Assembly: GCA_017163975.1 (NCBI GenBank)
Contig: JAFFSR010000084.1
Location: 196,001-260,000, forward strand
Source: Anastatus disparis
Lineage: Eukaryota > Arthropoda > Insecta > Hymenoptera > Eupelmidae
DNA length: 64,000 nucleotides
Direction: 5' to 3'
Within the stretch, counting starts at the first letter, position 1. Each line of letters opens with the position of its first letter. Below, one piece after another: positions 46,953-58,321 of the stretch. Under the pieces are notes generated by a model. That model was not told the DNA's origin and did no database searches. It was given only the letters and a program-made list of their open reading frames with translations. A program made the position numbers and the translations under genes.

Positions 46953-48131
46953 TCACACATTGTCATCGTCGCTTACCGTGTTGCGCGGGGTGTTTTCGGG
47001 CTTTGCGTACGATGATTTTGGATTTCGGCCGGGGGATTCGATTAAATTTACGATAGAGTTCGGAGCGTCATCGTCTACCGTGTCGCGCGAAGCATTTTCG
47101 GACTCAACGCATGACGTTGCAGAATTGGGTAACACCTGCACAGGAACCTTAGATTTAGGAATTATATTTTCTTGAACTTGAAGGTCTTCTTCGGAAGATG
47201 AGCAAATAGTACCGTCTAAGTAGCGTCTCTGAAAAACTCGATCGTATTCTTCACCATATTCAAAAGTAATTAGGTCGTTGATTAGTTCGTCGGCTGACCT
47301 TGTATCATCTACATTGGCCTGCATAGAAACAAGAGAAGGTGCTTGATTCGTGGCGTTAACTTCTTTTATATCTTCTGTATCCATGAAGAGAGTGCTATCT
47401 TTGTCTATAAAAATTTTCTCGTTACGATGCTGATAATATTTCTGTGTTGGTTCTAGAGTTAGCGGTGTTATTTTTAGGTCGATATCAAAGATATTGGTAT
47501 TGAATACTTCTATGTCAACGTAGCCTCCGTCGTTGATTGCCATGAAGTTTCCTGCCACTATGCCTTTTTCGTTAAATTTTATTTTCCTAATATAGCCACA
47601 TTCATCTTCTGGGTTATTCAACGGGAAACGTACAGTTGCGGTTGCTAGAGCAGGTGTTCTCTTAAGGTCTTTTAAATTTACGGAAGGCAAGGTTTTGTCC
47701 TCGAAAATTAGTGCCTTTCGATAGAATTCGAGGCTTGCTCCGTGCTGCTCACAGAAGTTTGAACCTATTATTGCTTCTGTTTTCATCGGACAATCATCAG
47801 CGACTATAATGACCTCTGTTGGGGATCCATATATGTCAATGACGCATGTACCAATCGAAGGAATATCGGTTCCCCATATTCCTCTTAACAATGGTCGGTT
47901 TGATTCGTTAACCATTACGTCACCGTTAAAAATGACTATTTTTACTATATTGGGCTGCGCACCTGAATCAACCATAGCTTCAACGAAATTATGTAGAAAT
48001 TGTGGGGATTCCACGATAACGATTGGCGTTGTTTCTTCTAAGTTGACGGTGTACATGTAAGTTCTGTTACAATCGCGTTCACTGGGCGCGTTTCCTCGGT
48101 TGCGTTTTTTTGTTGATTCTTTTGGACCCAT
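46953..48131 (-). pseudogene. pol: Protease and pro-RT linker of pol
   Basis: It lies in the -1 frame relative to gag and overlaps gag's end. The aspartic protease motif is AMVDSGAQPNIVK (catalytic D-S-G, about residues 52-64), and AIIGSNFCEQHG is the second conserved motif. The long acidic linker ends with imperfect repeats of the form YAKPE-x-x-P-R-N-T-V-S, the last of which lies beyond a TGA at about 46950. The reading frame beyond that stop continues into the pre-RT segment. The Met at 48131 is the first in frame, but expression is expected by frameshifting from gag. Confidence 0.88.
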
Positions 48132-48663
48132 TTTAATTTACGGCACTCTCTCTTTACATGACCTCTGTTTTTGCAATAGGCACATATTTTTATCTGGTAA
48201 TCGTTATTATGACTTTTGCTTCTGTCATTTGATTGGTTGTTAGTCTGGTTGTATCTTCCCTGATTAGATGTAGTTGCTTGTGGCGCATCCGGTTTTACAG
48301 CTGCTGCTTCGTTCGTATCTCGTCTATTTTCATAGAGATTCTTATTTCTTTCGTTGATCTTATATCCATGCTTCAAGTTGTCCCTATCAATCTGCTTATC
48401 TACCGCGATTGCGTCGTCGAATACTTCGTTCAGAGTTAAGTTTGCTGGGTTTTTAAGCCTTTGCCTAAATTCCGGCGGTAAGCCGTCTCGAAATCCTTCG
48501 ATTATATCTCCTTCAATTTCAGAAAGTTCGTCACGAGTTAATTCATTGCTGATATCGAAACGTTTTCGATTGATAATAGCTTCTTTAAGGTCAACGATTC
48601 GTGTAATAATATTAAGCAGTGACTCGTTCCTTCCCTTATAAAGGACCCCAGAAGATTCTTATG
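48038..48663 (-). pseudogene. gag: gag, C-terminal half
   Basis: Reading away from the foldback boundary, the frame gives LYKGRNESLLNIITR. It shifts by one base near 48600 and continues with IVDLKEAIINRKRFDIS and LPPEFRQRLKNPANLTL, the C-terminal capsid pattern of gypsy-type Gag. The zinc knuckle CAYCKNRGHVKREC (C-x2-C-x4-H-x4-C) follows near 48140-48180. The frame ends at 48038, overlapping pol. Its missing N-terminal half is at 62241-63037, 13.6 kb away. Confidence 0.88.
48104..48110 (-). promoter_or_regulatory. Candidate -1 frameshift heptamer A AAA AAC
   Basis: On the minus strand AAAAAAC lies in the gag frame as A AAA AAC, inside the gag-pol overlap, and the pol frame is exactly -1. I do not see a strong stem immediately downstream, so the stimulatory element is not identified. 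Confidence 0.65.
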
Positions 48664-49036
48664 GGTTTCTGGGTCCCGGTGAAATTTGATAATAGTATGA
48701 CCTAATTGTAGCTTATTTTTTTCTGAACATAAGTCTCCATGGGCTCAAGTCCCGAAAATGCACAGATTTTAAGTAAATAATGATTAAAGTCGTTGATTTT
48801 TGGAAAGGTTAGAGTGACCGAAGGCGTAACTTCAATTGTTCGATATGCTCATTATATAGTTGTTATTTGAATAATTTATTGAAATAATTTTATGTTTAAT
48901 AAACCTAGAATTATGCAAAATATAATTTTTTAAAATAATTTAAAAAAAACTTGGAACATAGAATTATTAAACTATTATTATATACAATGAAATAATTATT
49001 CTTCAAATATTTTATAATAAGAAAAAATATCATTTG
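48664..49036. repeat. Left unique terminal inverted repeat of the foldback
   Basis: It pairs with 61480-62240 (excluding the MITE there). Landmarks are CTCCATGGGCTCAAGTCCCG, GGTTAGAGTGACCGAAGGCG and TTCAAATATTTTATAATAAG. The left copy is uninterrupted and so shows the MITE's empty site near 48760. Confidence 0.92.
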
Positions 49037-50334
49037 ATGTGTTTATGGTTTATGGGTTTATAATTTTTTGGTTTATGGGATTATGGTTCATGGTTTATGG
49101 GTTTATGGTTTCTGGGTATATGGTTTATGGGTATATGGTTTATGGATTTATGGGTTTATGGGTTTATGGTTTATGGGTTTATGGTTTATGGGTTTGTAGT
49201 TTATGGGTTTATGGCTTTACGATTTATGGGTTTATTATTTATGGTTTTATTGTTTATGGGTTTAGGATTTATGGGTTTGTGCATTTATAAGTTTACGATT
49301 TATAGGTTTATGGTTTTATGGTTTATGGGTTTATGCTTTAAAGGTCTATGGGTTTATGGTCTATGGTTTTAAGGTTTATGAGTTTATGGTTTATGGGTTT
49401 ATGGGTTTATGGTTTATGGGTTTATGGTTTATGGGTTTATGGTTTATGGGTTTATGGTTTATGGGTTTATGGTTTATGGGATTATGGTTTATGGGTTTAT
49501 GGTTTATGGGTTTATGGTTTATTACACTATTATTATATACAATAAAATAATTATTTTTCAAATATTTTATAATAAGAAAAAATATGATTTGATGTGTTTA
49601 TGGTTCATGGGTTTATAATTTTTTGGTTTATGGATTCATGGTTTATGGTTTATTGGTTTATGGTTTATGGGTATATGGTTTATGGGTTTATGGGTTTATG
49701 GGTTTATGGCTTTACGATTTATGGTTTTATAAGTTTACGGTTTATGGGTTCATAGTTTATGGGTTTATGGCTTTACAATTTATGGGTTTATTATTTATGG
49801 TTTTATTGTTCATGGGTTTATGGGTTTATGGGTTTATTACACTATTATTCTATACAATAAAATAATTATTTTTCAAATATTTTATAATAAGAAAAAATTT
49901 CATTTGATTTGTTTATGGTTCATGAGTTTATAATTTTTTGGTTTATGGGTTCATGGTTCATGGTTTATGGGTTTATGGTTTATGGGTATATGGTTTATGG
50001 GTTTATGGTTTATGGGTTTATGGGTTTATGGCTTATGGGTCTATGTGTTTATGGTTTATGGGTTTATGGTTTATGAGTTTATGCTTTATGGATTTATGGG
50101 TTTATGGTTTATGGGTATACGGTTTATGGGTTCATGCTTTAAGGGTCTATGTGTTTATGGTTTATGGGTTTATGGTTTATGGGTATACGGTTTATGGGTA
50201 TACGGTTTATGGGTTTATGGTTTATGGGTTTATGCTTTAAAGGTCTATGGGTTTATGGTTTATGGGTTTATGGTTCATGGCTTAACGGTTAATGGGATTA
50301 TGATTCATGGGTTTATGAGCTTATGCTTTAAGGG

Positions 50335-50724
50335 AAATCCTCATACTGACATAGAGTTCTACCTTATCTATATTTAAATTATGAATAATAATAAAAATTT
50401 AACTATTCATGACTGAAATTCGTAGGAGAGGCACATTCTTAACATGCCAAAGAATTTATTCCAACGTTAAAAGACAATATAAGGGTAAAATAAAGGCGAA
50501 AACTGCTTAATACGATTAACTTTTTAATGTAGCTATAAATAATCGTATTATGCAGTTTTTTTCTTTATTTTCACTGTTACTCTGTCTTTTAACGTTGCAA
50601 TAAATTTTTAGAATGTTAAGAACGTGCCTCTTCTATGAATTTTAGTCAAAAATAGTAAAATTTTTATTTAAATGCATAATTCAAATGTAGATAAGGTAGA
50701 TCTCTATGCCGGTATGATGACACC
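50335..50724. mobile_element. Hairpin MITE with 9 bp target duplication, copy 1
   Basis: The 390 bp insert is flanked by CTTTAAGGG at 50326-50334 and 50725-50733. Arms of about 190 bp pair (AGAGGCACATTCTTAAC against GTTAAGAACGTGCCTCT, TCTACCTTATCTA against TAGATAAGGTAGA). Long terminal inverted repeats with 9 bp duplications are typical of Mutator-like elements. It is absent from the right arm. Confidence 0.85.
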
Positions 50725-52480
50725 CTTTAAGGGTCTATGGGTTTATGGTTTATGGGTTTATGGGTTTCTGGTTCTTGGATTTTGGTTTTTGGTTTATTGG
50801 TTTATAGTTTGCGGGTTTGTGGGTTTATGGTTTATGGGTTTATGGTTTATGGGTTTAGGGTTTATGGGTTATGGGTTCATAGTTTATAGGTTTATGGCTT
50901 CACTATTTATGAGTTTATTATTTATGCTTTTATTGTTTATGGGTTTAGGGTTGATGGGTTCATGCATTTATGAGTGTACGATTTATAGGTTTATAGGTTT
51001 ATGGTTCATAGTTTATGGGTTTATGGGTTCATGGTTTATTATTTTAAGGTTTATAAGTTTATGGTTTATGGGTTTATGGGTTTATGCATTTATGGGTTTA
51101 TGGTTTCATAGTATATGGGTTTATAGTTCATGGTTTATGGGTTTATAGGTTTATAGTTCATGGTTTATGGGTTTATAGGTTTATAGTTCATGGTTTATGG
51201 GTTTATAATTTTTTGGTTTATGGGATTATGGTTCATGGTTTATGGGTTTATGGTTTCTGGGTATATGGTTTATGGGTATATGGTTTATGGATTTATGGGT
51301 TTATGGGTTTATGGTTTATGGGTTTATGGTTTATGGGTTTGTAGTTTATGGGTTTATGGCTTTACGATTTATGGGTTTATTATTTATGGTTTTATTGTTT
51401 ATGGGTTTAGGATTTATGGGTTTGTGCATTTATAAGTTTACGATTTATAGGTTTATGGTTTTATGGTTTATGGGTTTATGCTTTAAAGGTCTATGGGTTT
51501 ATGGTCTATGGTTTTAAAGTTTATGAGTTTATGGTTTATGGGTTTATGGGTTTATGGTTTATGGGTTTATGGTTTATGGGTTTATGGTTTATGGGTTTAT
51601 GGTTTATGGGTTTATGGTTTATGGGATTATGGTTTATGGGTTTATGGTTTATGGGTTTATGGTTTATTACACTATTATTATATACAATAAAATAATTATT
51701 TTTCAAATATTTTATAATAAGAAAAAATATGATTTGATGTGTTTATGGTTCATGGGTTTATAATTTTTTGGTTTATGGATTCATGGTTTATGGTTTATTG
51801 GTTTATGGTTTATGGGTATATGGTTTATGGGTTTATGGGTTTATGGGTTTATGGCTTTACGATTTATGGTTTTATAAGTTTACGGTTTATGGGTTCATAG
51901 TTTATGGGTTTATGGCTTTACAATTTATGGGTTTATTATTTATGGTTTTATTGTTCATGGGTTTATGGGTTTATGGGTTTATTACACTATTATTCTATAC
52001 AATAAAATAATTATTTTTCAAATATTTTATAATAAGAAAAAATATCATTTGATTTGTTTATGGTTCATGAGTTTATAATTTTTTTGGTTTATGGGTTCAT
52101 GGTTCATGGTTTATGGGTTTATGGTTTATGGGTATATGGTTTATGGGTTTATGGTTTATGGGTTTATGGGTTTATGGCTTATGGGTCTATGTGTTTATGG
52201 TTTATGGGTTTATGGTTTATGAGTTTATGCTTTATGGATTTATGGGTTTATGGTTTATGGGTATACGGTTTATGGGTTCATGCTTTAAGGGTCTATGTGT
52301 TTATGGTTTATGGGTTTATGGTTTATGGGTATACGGTTTATGGGTATACGGTTTATGGGTTTATGGTTTATGGGTTTATGCTTTAAAGGTCTATGGGTTT
52401 ATGGTTTATGGGTTTATGGTTCATGGCTTAACGGTTAATGGGATTATGATTCATGGGTTTATGAGCTTATGCTTTAAGGG

Positions 52481-52871
52481 AAATCCTCATACTGACATAG
52501 AGTTCTACCTTATCTATATTTAAATTATGAATAATAATAAAAATTTAACTATCCATGACTGAAATTCGTAGGAGAGGCACATTCTTAACATGCCAAAGAA
52601 TTTATTCCAACGTTAAAAGACAATATAAGGGTAAAATAAAGGCGAAAACTGCTTAATACGATTAACTTTTTAATGTAGCTATAAATAATCGTATTATGCA
52701 GTTTTTTTCTTTATTTTCACTGTTACTCTGTCTTTTAACGTTGCAATAAATTTTTTAGAATGTTAAGAACGTGCCTCTTCTATGAATTTTAGTCAAAAAT
52801 AGTAAAATTTTTATTTAAATGCATAATTCAAATGTAGATAAGGTAGATCTCTATGCCGGTATGATGACACC
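52481..52871. mobile_element. Hairpin MITE, copy 2 (by segmental duplication)
   Basis: This is identical in position within the second 2.15 kb unit, with CTTTAAGGG at 52472-52480 and 52872-52880. It differs from copy 1 by one extra T and one or two substitutions, so it arose by duplication of the host unit and not by a second insertion. Confidence 0.88.
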
Positions 52872-54500
52872 CTTTAAGGGTCTATGGGTTTATGGTTTAT
52901 GGGTTTATGGGTTTCTGGTTCTTGGATTTTGGTTTTTGGTTTATTGGTTTATAGTTTGCGGGTTTGTGGGTTTATGGTTTATGGGTTTATGGTTTATGGG
53001 TTTAGGGTTTATGGGTTATGGGTTCATAGTTTATAGGTTTATGGCTTCACTATTTATGAGTTTATTATTTATGCTTTTATTGTTTATGGGTTTAGGGTTG
53101 ATGGGTTCATGCATTTATGAGTGTACGATTTATAGGTTTATAGGTTTATGGTTCATAGTTTATGGGTTTATGGGTTCATGGTTTATTATTTTAAGGTTTA
53201 TAAGTTTATGGTTTATGGGTTTATGGGTTTATGCATTTATGGGTTTATGGTTTCATAGTATATGGGTTTATAGTTCATGGTTTATGGGTTTATAGGTTTA
53301 TAGTTCATGGTTTATGGGTTTATAGGTTTATAGTTCATGGTTTATGGGTTTATAATTTTTTGGTTTATGGGATTATGGTTCATGGTTTATGGGTTTATGG
53401 TTTCTGGGTATATGGTTTATGGGTATATGGTTTATGGATTTATGGGTTTATGGGTTTATGGTTTATGGGTTTATGGTTTATGGGTTTGTAGTTTATGGGT
53501 TTATGGCTTTACGATTTATGGGTTTATTATTTATGGTTTTATTGTTTATGGGTTTAGGATTTATGGGTTTGTGCATTTATAAGTTTACGATTTATAGGTT
53601 TATGGTTTTATGGTTTATGGGTTTATGCTTTAAAGGTCTATGGGTTTATGGTCTATGGTTTTAAAGTTTATGAGTTTATGGTTTATGGGTTTATGGGTTT
53701 ATGGTTTATGGGTTTATGGTTTATGGGTTTATGGTTTATGGGTTTATGGTTTATGGGTTTATGGTTTATGGGATTATGGTTTATGGGTTTATGGGTTTAT
53801 GGTTTATGGGTTTATGGTTTATGGGTTTATGGTTTATGGGTTTAGGGTTGATGGGTTCATGCATTTATGAGTGTACGATTTATAGGTTTATAGGTTTATG
53901 GTTCATAGTTTATGGGTTTATGGGTTCATGGTTTATTATTTTAAGGTTTATAAGTTTATGGTTTATGGGTTTATGGGTTTATGCATTTATGGGTTTATGG
54001 TTTCATAGTATATGGGTTTATAGTTCATGGTTTATGGGTTTATAGGTTTATAGTTCATGGTTTATGGGTTTATAGGTTTATAGTTCATGGTTTATGGGTT
54101 TATAGCTTTATCGTTTATGGGTTTATGGTTTATGGTTTATGAGTTAATGTTTTATGGGTTTATGCTTTAAGGGTTTATGGGTTTATGGTTCTTGGATTTG
54201 GGTTTACGGGTTTATGGTTTATGGTTTATGGGTTTATGGTTTAAGGGTTTATGGTTTATGAGTTTACGATTTATGGGTTAATGGGTTAATGGTTCATGGT
54301 TCTCGGAATTGGGTTTATGGGGTATGGGTTTATGGTTTATGGGTTTATGAGCTTATAAGTTTATGGTTTATAACTTTACGAGTTATGAGTTTATAAGTTT
54401 ACGGTTTATGGGATCATAGTTTATAGGTTTATTACTTTACGCTTTATGCGTTTATAATTGATGGTTTTATTGTTTTTGGGTTTAGGGTTTATGGGTTTAT

Positions 54501-55135
54501 GGTTTAAGCGTAAAATAAATGTAATAATTATGAGTGCGAGTATTTGATTCTATGAATAATTCAAATAAATCACTCGACTCTACGAGTTTGTGTCTAAAAT
54601 TGATCAAGTTACTCAAAAAAATATGAATAACTCGAATTGATCGTAAAAATATGAGTTGCTCAGAGTACTCGAATGAATCGAATTATTCAAAGAAATATGA
54701 ATTACTCTAATAACTCATGTTACTCAAAAATATAGGTGCTTTTCTTATTAATATTTTTTGTAGAAACTAGTTTATTATTCATTTGTTTTTTGGAGCGGAG
54801 GCTTCCCCTTACCGCCAACTCCGGTAGGTGCTTCGCCACATTTTTATTTTTATGTTATCATATATTAATGCGGCTACTTCACATATTATTAACAAATGTA
54901 TACTCAATGCGGCTGAATATGACGCCCGTCGTGTATAAAACAGTAATATATTAACCACGGAAGTGAAGGTGTTTTTGACCTTGTCTTTATCATCACGTCT
55001 CAAGCATAAATCACCTATTCTACTTCCTTGGTTAACAATGTAATATTCTCCTTTTCCCTTAACATCGACATTATATTTGATTCGGAAAATAGTTTGCTAA
55101 TATAAGTTGTTTAAGATTGTACAGTTTGACGATTC
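54501..55135. repeat. Unique block of the left arm
   Basis: It pairs with 59025-59640. Its outer 200 bp (54535-54735) is a loose array of GAATTACTC/GAATAACTC-type words. The inner 400 bp is non-repetitive and GC-richer, with GAGCGGAGGCTTCCCCTTAC and AATATGACGCCCGTCGTGTA. It is the only part of the element that could hold a promoter or a short transcript. The ORFs here (54736-54954 plus, 54809-55003 minus, and the mirrored 59195-59431) are short and not recognisable. Confidence 0.85.
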
Positions 55136-55683
55136 AATTATAATTATTACTACGTAACGATATGACTGTAATGACATATAATCATCACAACGGTATTACA
55201 TTAATAATAGTTATTACTACGTAACAATAGTAATAACTATAATCACGTATAATCATCATTACAGTTTTATAATCAATCATAGTTATTATATGTAAGTATA
55301 GTATTGACTATAATCACCAATAATCATCACCACAGTTTTATAATCAATTGTATTTATTACCACGAAACCATAGTAATGACTATAGTCACCTATAATCATC
55401 ACTACAATTATATAATCAATTAGTGATTATAATTAATGATTATATTCACCTATAATCATTACAACAGTTTTATAATCAATTATAGTTATTACCACAAAAT
55501 TATAGTTAAGACTATAATCACCTACGATCATCACTACAGTCATACTTTAATATTTAGTTATTGCTATGTAACTATAGTAATGACTATAATCACGTATAAT
55601 CATCATTACAGTTTTATAATCAATCATAGTTATTATAACATAAGTATAGTATTGACTATAATCACCAATAATCATCACCACAG
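55136..55683. repeat. AT minisatellite, left arm
   Basis: Units of about 70 bp contain ACTATAATCACCTATAATCA, TCACTACAGTTTTATAATCA and ATTATAGTTATTACTACGTA. It pairs with 58322-59020. The core is the reverse complement of the 1-1058 array core with an added 22 bp of GATGATTATAGGTGATTATA type. Confidence 0.85.
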
Positions 55684-56712
55684 TTCGTGCGCTTCTTTTA
55701 GCATACGCTATATTCAGCACACGCTAATTTTTCCATTTCGCGCTAGATTTAGCACACGCTTATTTTAGCAGAATCTAGTCTTAGCGCACGCTGGATTTGG
55801 TGAACGCTAATTTCAGCAGACGCTAATTTCGGAAGATGCTATATTTTGCACCGGGTAATATTGCTACTTATTGCTAGATTTAGCGCACGCTAATATTCCC
55901 ATTTCACGCTGAAATTAGCGAATGATAATTTTAGCTGACGCTAATTCCAGAAAATGCTATATTTAGCACTAGCTAATATTGCTCGTTATCGCTAGATTAG
56001 GCGCACCCTAATTTTAGCAGTCTCAAGTATTAGCACACGCTAATTCTGCTGAAAAAATCTAAATTTAGCAGACGCTAGTATTAGTAGACTCTAGTTTTAG
56101 CACTCGCTAACATCGCAAGCTTACGCTAGTTTTAGCGTGTGCTTCTTTTAGCATACGCTATATTCAGCAAACGCTAATTTTTCCATTTCACGCTAGATTT
56201 AGCACACGCTGATTTTGCTAATGTGTGCTAGATTCGGCGCACGCTAGTTTCAGCAGACTCTCGTTTTTGCGCACGCTAACATTGCAAGCCCACGCTGGTT
56301 TTAGCGTGCGCTTCTTTTAGCATACGCTATACTCAGCACACGCTAATTTTTCCATTTCACGCTAGATTTAGCATACGCTCATTTTGCTAATGTGTGCTAG
56401 ATTTAGCGCACGCTAGTTCTAGCAGACTCTCGTTTTTGCGCACGGTAACATTGCAAGCCTCCACTGGTTTTAGCGTGCGCTTTTTTTAGCATACGCTACA
56501 TTCAGCACACGCTAATTTTTCCATTTCACTCTAGATTTAGCTTACGCTAATTTTGCTAATGTGTCCTAGATTTAGCGCACGCTAGTTCTAGCAGACTCTC
56601 GTTTTTGCGCACGCTAACATTGCAAGCCTACGCTAGTTTAAGCGTGCGCTTCTTTTAACATACGCTATATTCAGCACACGCTAATTTTTCCATTACATGC
56701 TAGATTTAGTAC
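55684..56712. repeat. GCGCACGCTAAA array, left arm, 170 bp higher-order period
   Basis: Short words of 16-20 bp such as TTAGCGCACGCTA and TTAGCATACGCTA are self-complementary with their neighbours. From 56131 onward a higher-order unit of 170 bp is clear (TTTAGCGTGCGCTTCTTTTA at about 56131, 56301, 56471 and 56640). It pairs with 56745-58321. Confidence 0.9.
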
Positions 56713-56744
56713 AAAATAAAAATTTTTATCAAAATTAGCGTGTG
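56713..56744. other. Centre of the giant palindrome
   Basis: The symmetry axis lies in AAAATAAAAATTTTTATCAA, itself a short AT palindrome (AAAAATTTTT). To either side the array words are reverse complements: ACACGCTAATTTTTCCATTA on the left, AATGGAAAAATTAGCGTGTG on the right. Confidence 0.8.
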
Positions 56745-58321
56745 CTAAATCTAGCGTGAAATGGAAAAATTAGCGTGTGCTGAATATAGCGTATACTAAA
56801 AGAAGCACACGCTAAAACTAATGTAAGCTTGCGATGTTAGCGTCTGCTCAAACTAGCATTTATTTGCACAAATAACGTGCGCTAAGCTTGAGTCCACTTT
56901 AATTCACGACCGCTGAATCAAGCATAAAATGAGATTATAAGCGTGCGCTAAATCTAGCAAGAACTAGCAATATTAGCCGCTGCTAAATATAGCATTTTCT
57001 GAAATTAGCGTCTGCAGAAATTAGCGGTTGCTAAATCCAGCGTGCACTAAGGCTGGATTCTGCTAAAATTTGCGTGTGCTAAATATAGCATGTAATGGTA
57101 AAATTAACGTGTGCTGAATATAGCGTATGCTAAAAGAAGCGCACGCTAAAACCAGCGTAGGCTTGCAATGTTAGCGTGCGCAAAAACGAGAGTCTGCTAG
57201 AACTAGCTAGCGCTAAATCTAGCACACATTAGCAAAATTAGCGTTAGCTAAACCTAACGTGAAATGGAAATATTATAGTGTGCTCCATATAGCGTATGCA
57301 AAAATAAGCGCACGCTAAGACTAGCGTAAGCTTGCAATGTTAGCGTGTGCTAAAACTAGCATTCATTTGCGAAAATAACGTGCACTAAGCTTGAGTCCGC
57401 TTTAATTCACGATCGCTTAATCCAGCATAAAATAAGAATATTAGCGTGCGCTAAATCTAGCAATAATCAGCAATATTAGCCGTTGCTAAATATAGCATCT
57501 TCTGAAATTAGCGTCTGCTGAAATTAACGTTCGCTAAATCCAGCTAGCGCTAAAGCTTGATTCTGCTAAAATTAGCATGTGCTAAATCTAGCATGTGATA
57601 AAAAATTAGCGTGTGCGGAATATGGCGTATGCTAAAAGAAGCGCAACCCAAAACCAGCGTAGGCTTGCAATGTTAGCGTGCGCAAAAACGAGAGTCTGCA
57701 AGAACTAGCGTGCGCTAAATCTAGCACACATTAGCAAAATTAGCGTGTGCTAAATATAGCGTGAAATGAAAAAATTAGCGTGTGCTGAATATAGCGTATG
57801 CTAAAAGATGCACACGCTAAAACTAGCGTAAGCTTGTAATGTTAGCGTGTGCTAAAACTAGCATTTATTTGCGAAAATAACATGCGCTAAGCTTGAGTCT
57901 GCTTTAATTCACGATCGATGAATCCAGCATGAAATAAGATTATTAGCATGCGCTCAATCTAGCAATAACTAGCATTATTAGCCGGTGCTAAATATAGCAT
58001 CTCCTGAAATTATCGTCTGCTGAAATTAGCGTTCGCTGAATCCAGTGGGCGCTAAGGCTGAATTCTGCTTAAATTAGCGTGTGCTAAATCTAGCATGTAA
58101 TAGAAAAATGAGCGTGTGTTGAATATAGCGTATGCTAAAAGAAGCGCTCGCTAAAACCAGCGTAGGCTTGCAATGTTAGCGTGCGCAAAAACGAGAGTCT
58201 GCAAGAACTAGCGTGCGCTAAATCTAGCACACATTAGCAAAATTAGCGTGTGCCAAATCTAGTGTGAAATGAAAAAATTAGTGTGTGCTGAATATAGCGT
58301 ATGCTAAAAAAAGCGCACGAA
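56745..58321. repeat. GCGCACGCTAAA array, right arm
   Basis: Reverse-complement words (TAGCGTGTGCTGAATATAGC, GTATGCTAAAAGAAGCGCAC, GCTTGCAATGTTAGCGTGCG) repeat in units of about 170 and 340 bp. At 1.58 kb it is longer than the left array. Confidence 0.9.

Larger units (their letters stand above)
49038..54500 (+). repeat. TTTATGG/TTTATGGG minisatellite, left arm, with 2.15 kb higher-order repeats
   Basis: The basic period is 15 bp (TTTATGG plus TTTATGGG) with variants such as TTTATAGG, TTCATGG and GGGTATATGG. A 2.15 kb unit occurs as copy 1 (about 49045-51189), copy 2 (51190-53336, very few differences) and copy 3 (53337 to about 54090, lacking about 1.4 kb between positions equivalent to 49496 and 50948). 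Each full copy also contains short ATTACACTATTATTATATAC spacers that resemble the inner end of the TIR. No stop codons occur in the three forward frames of the 15-mer, so long repetitive ORFs are artefacts. Confidence 0.92.

Noticed and set aside
49039..54045. Long plus-strand ORFs of Phe-Met-Gly-Leu-Trp or Met-Val-Tyr-Gly repeats
   Set aside because: The 15 bp repeat TTTATGGTTTATGGG contains no stop in any forward frame, so three overlapping ORFs always appear. They are translations of a satellite.
55684..58321. CRISPR-like array
   Set aside because: Words are only 16-20 bp, have no unique spacers, and form a eukaryotic satellite with higher-order units.
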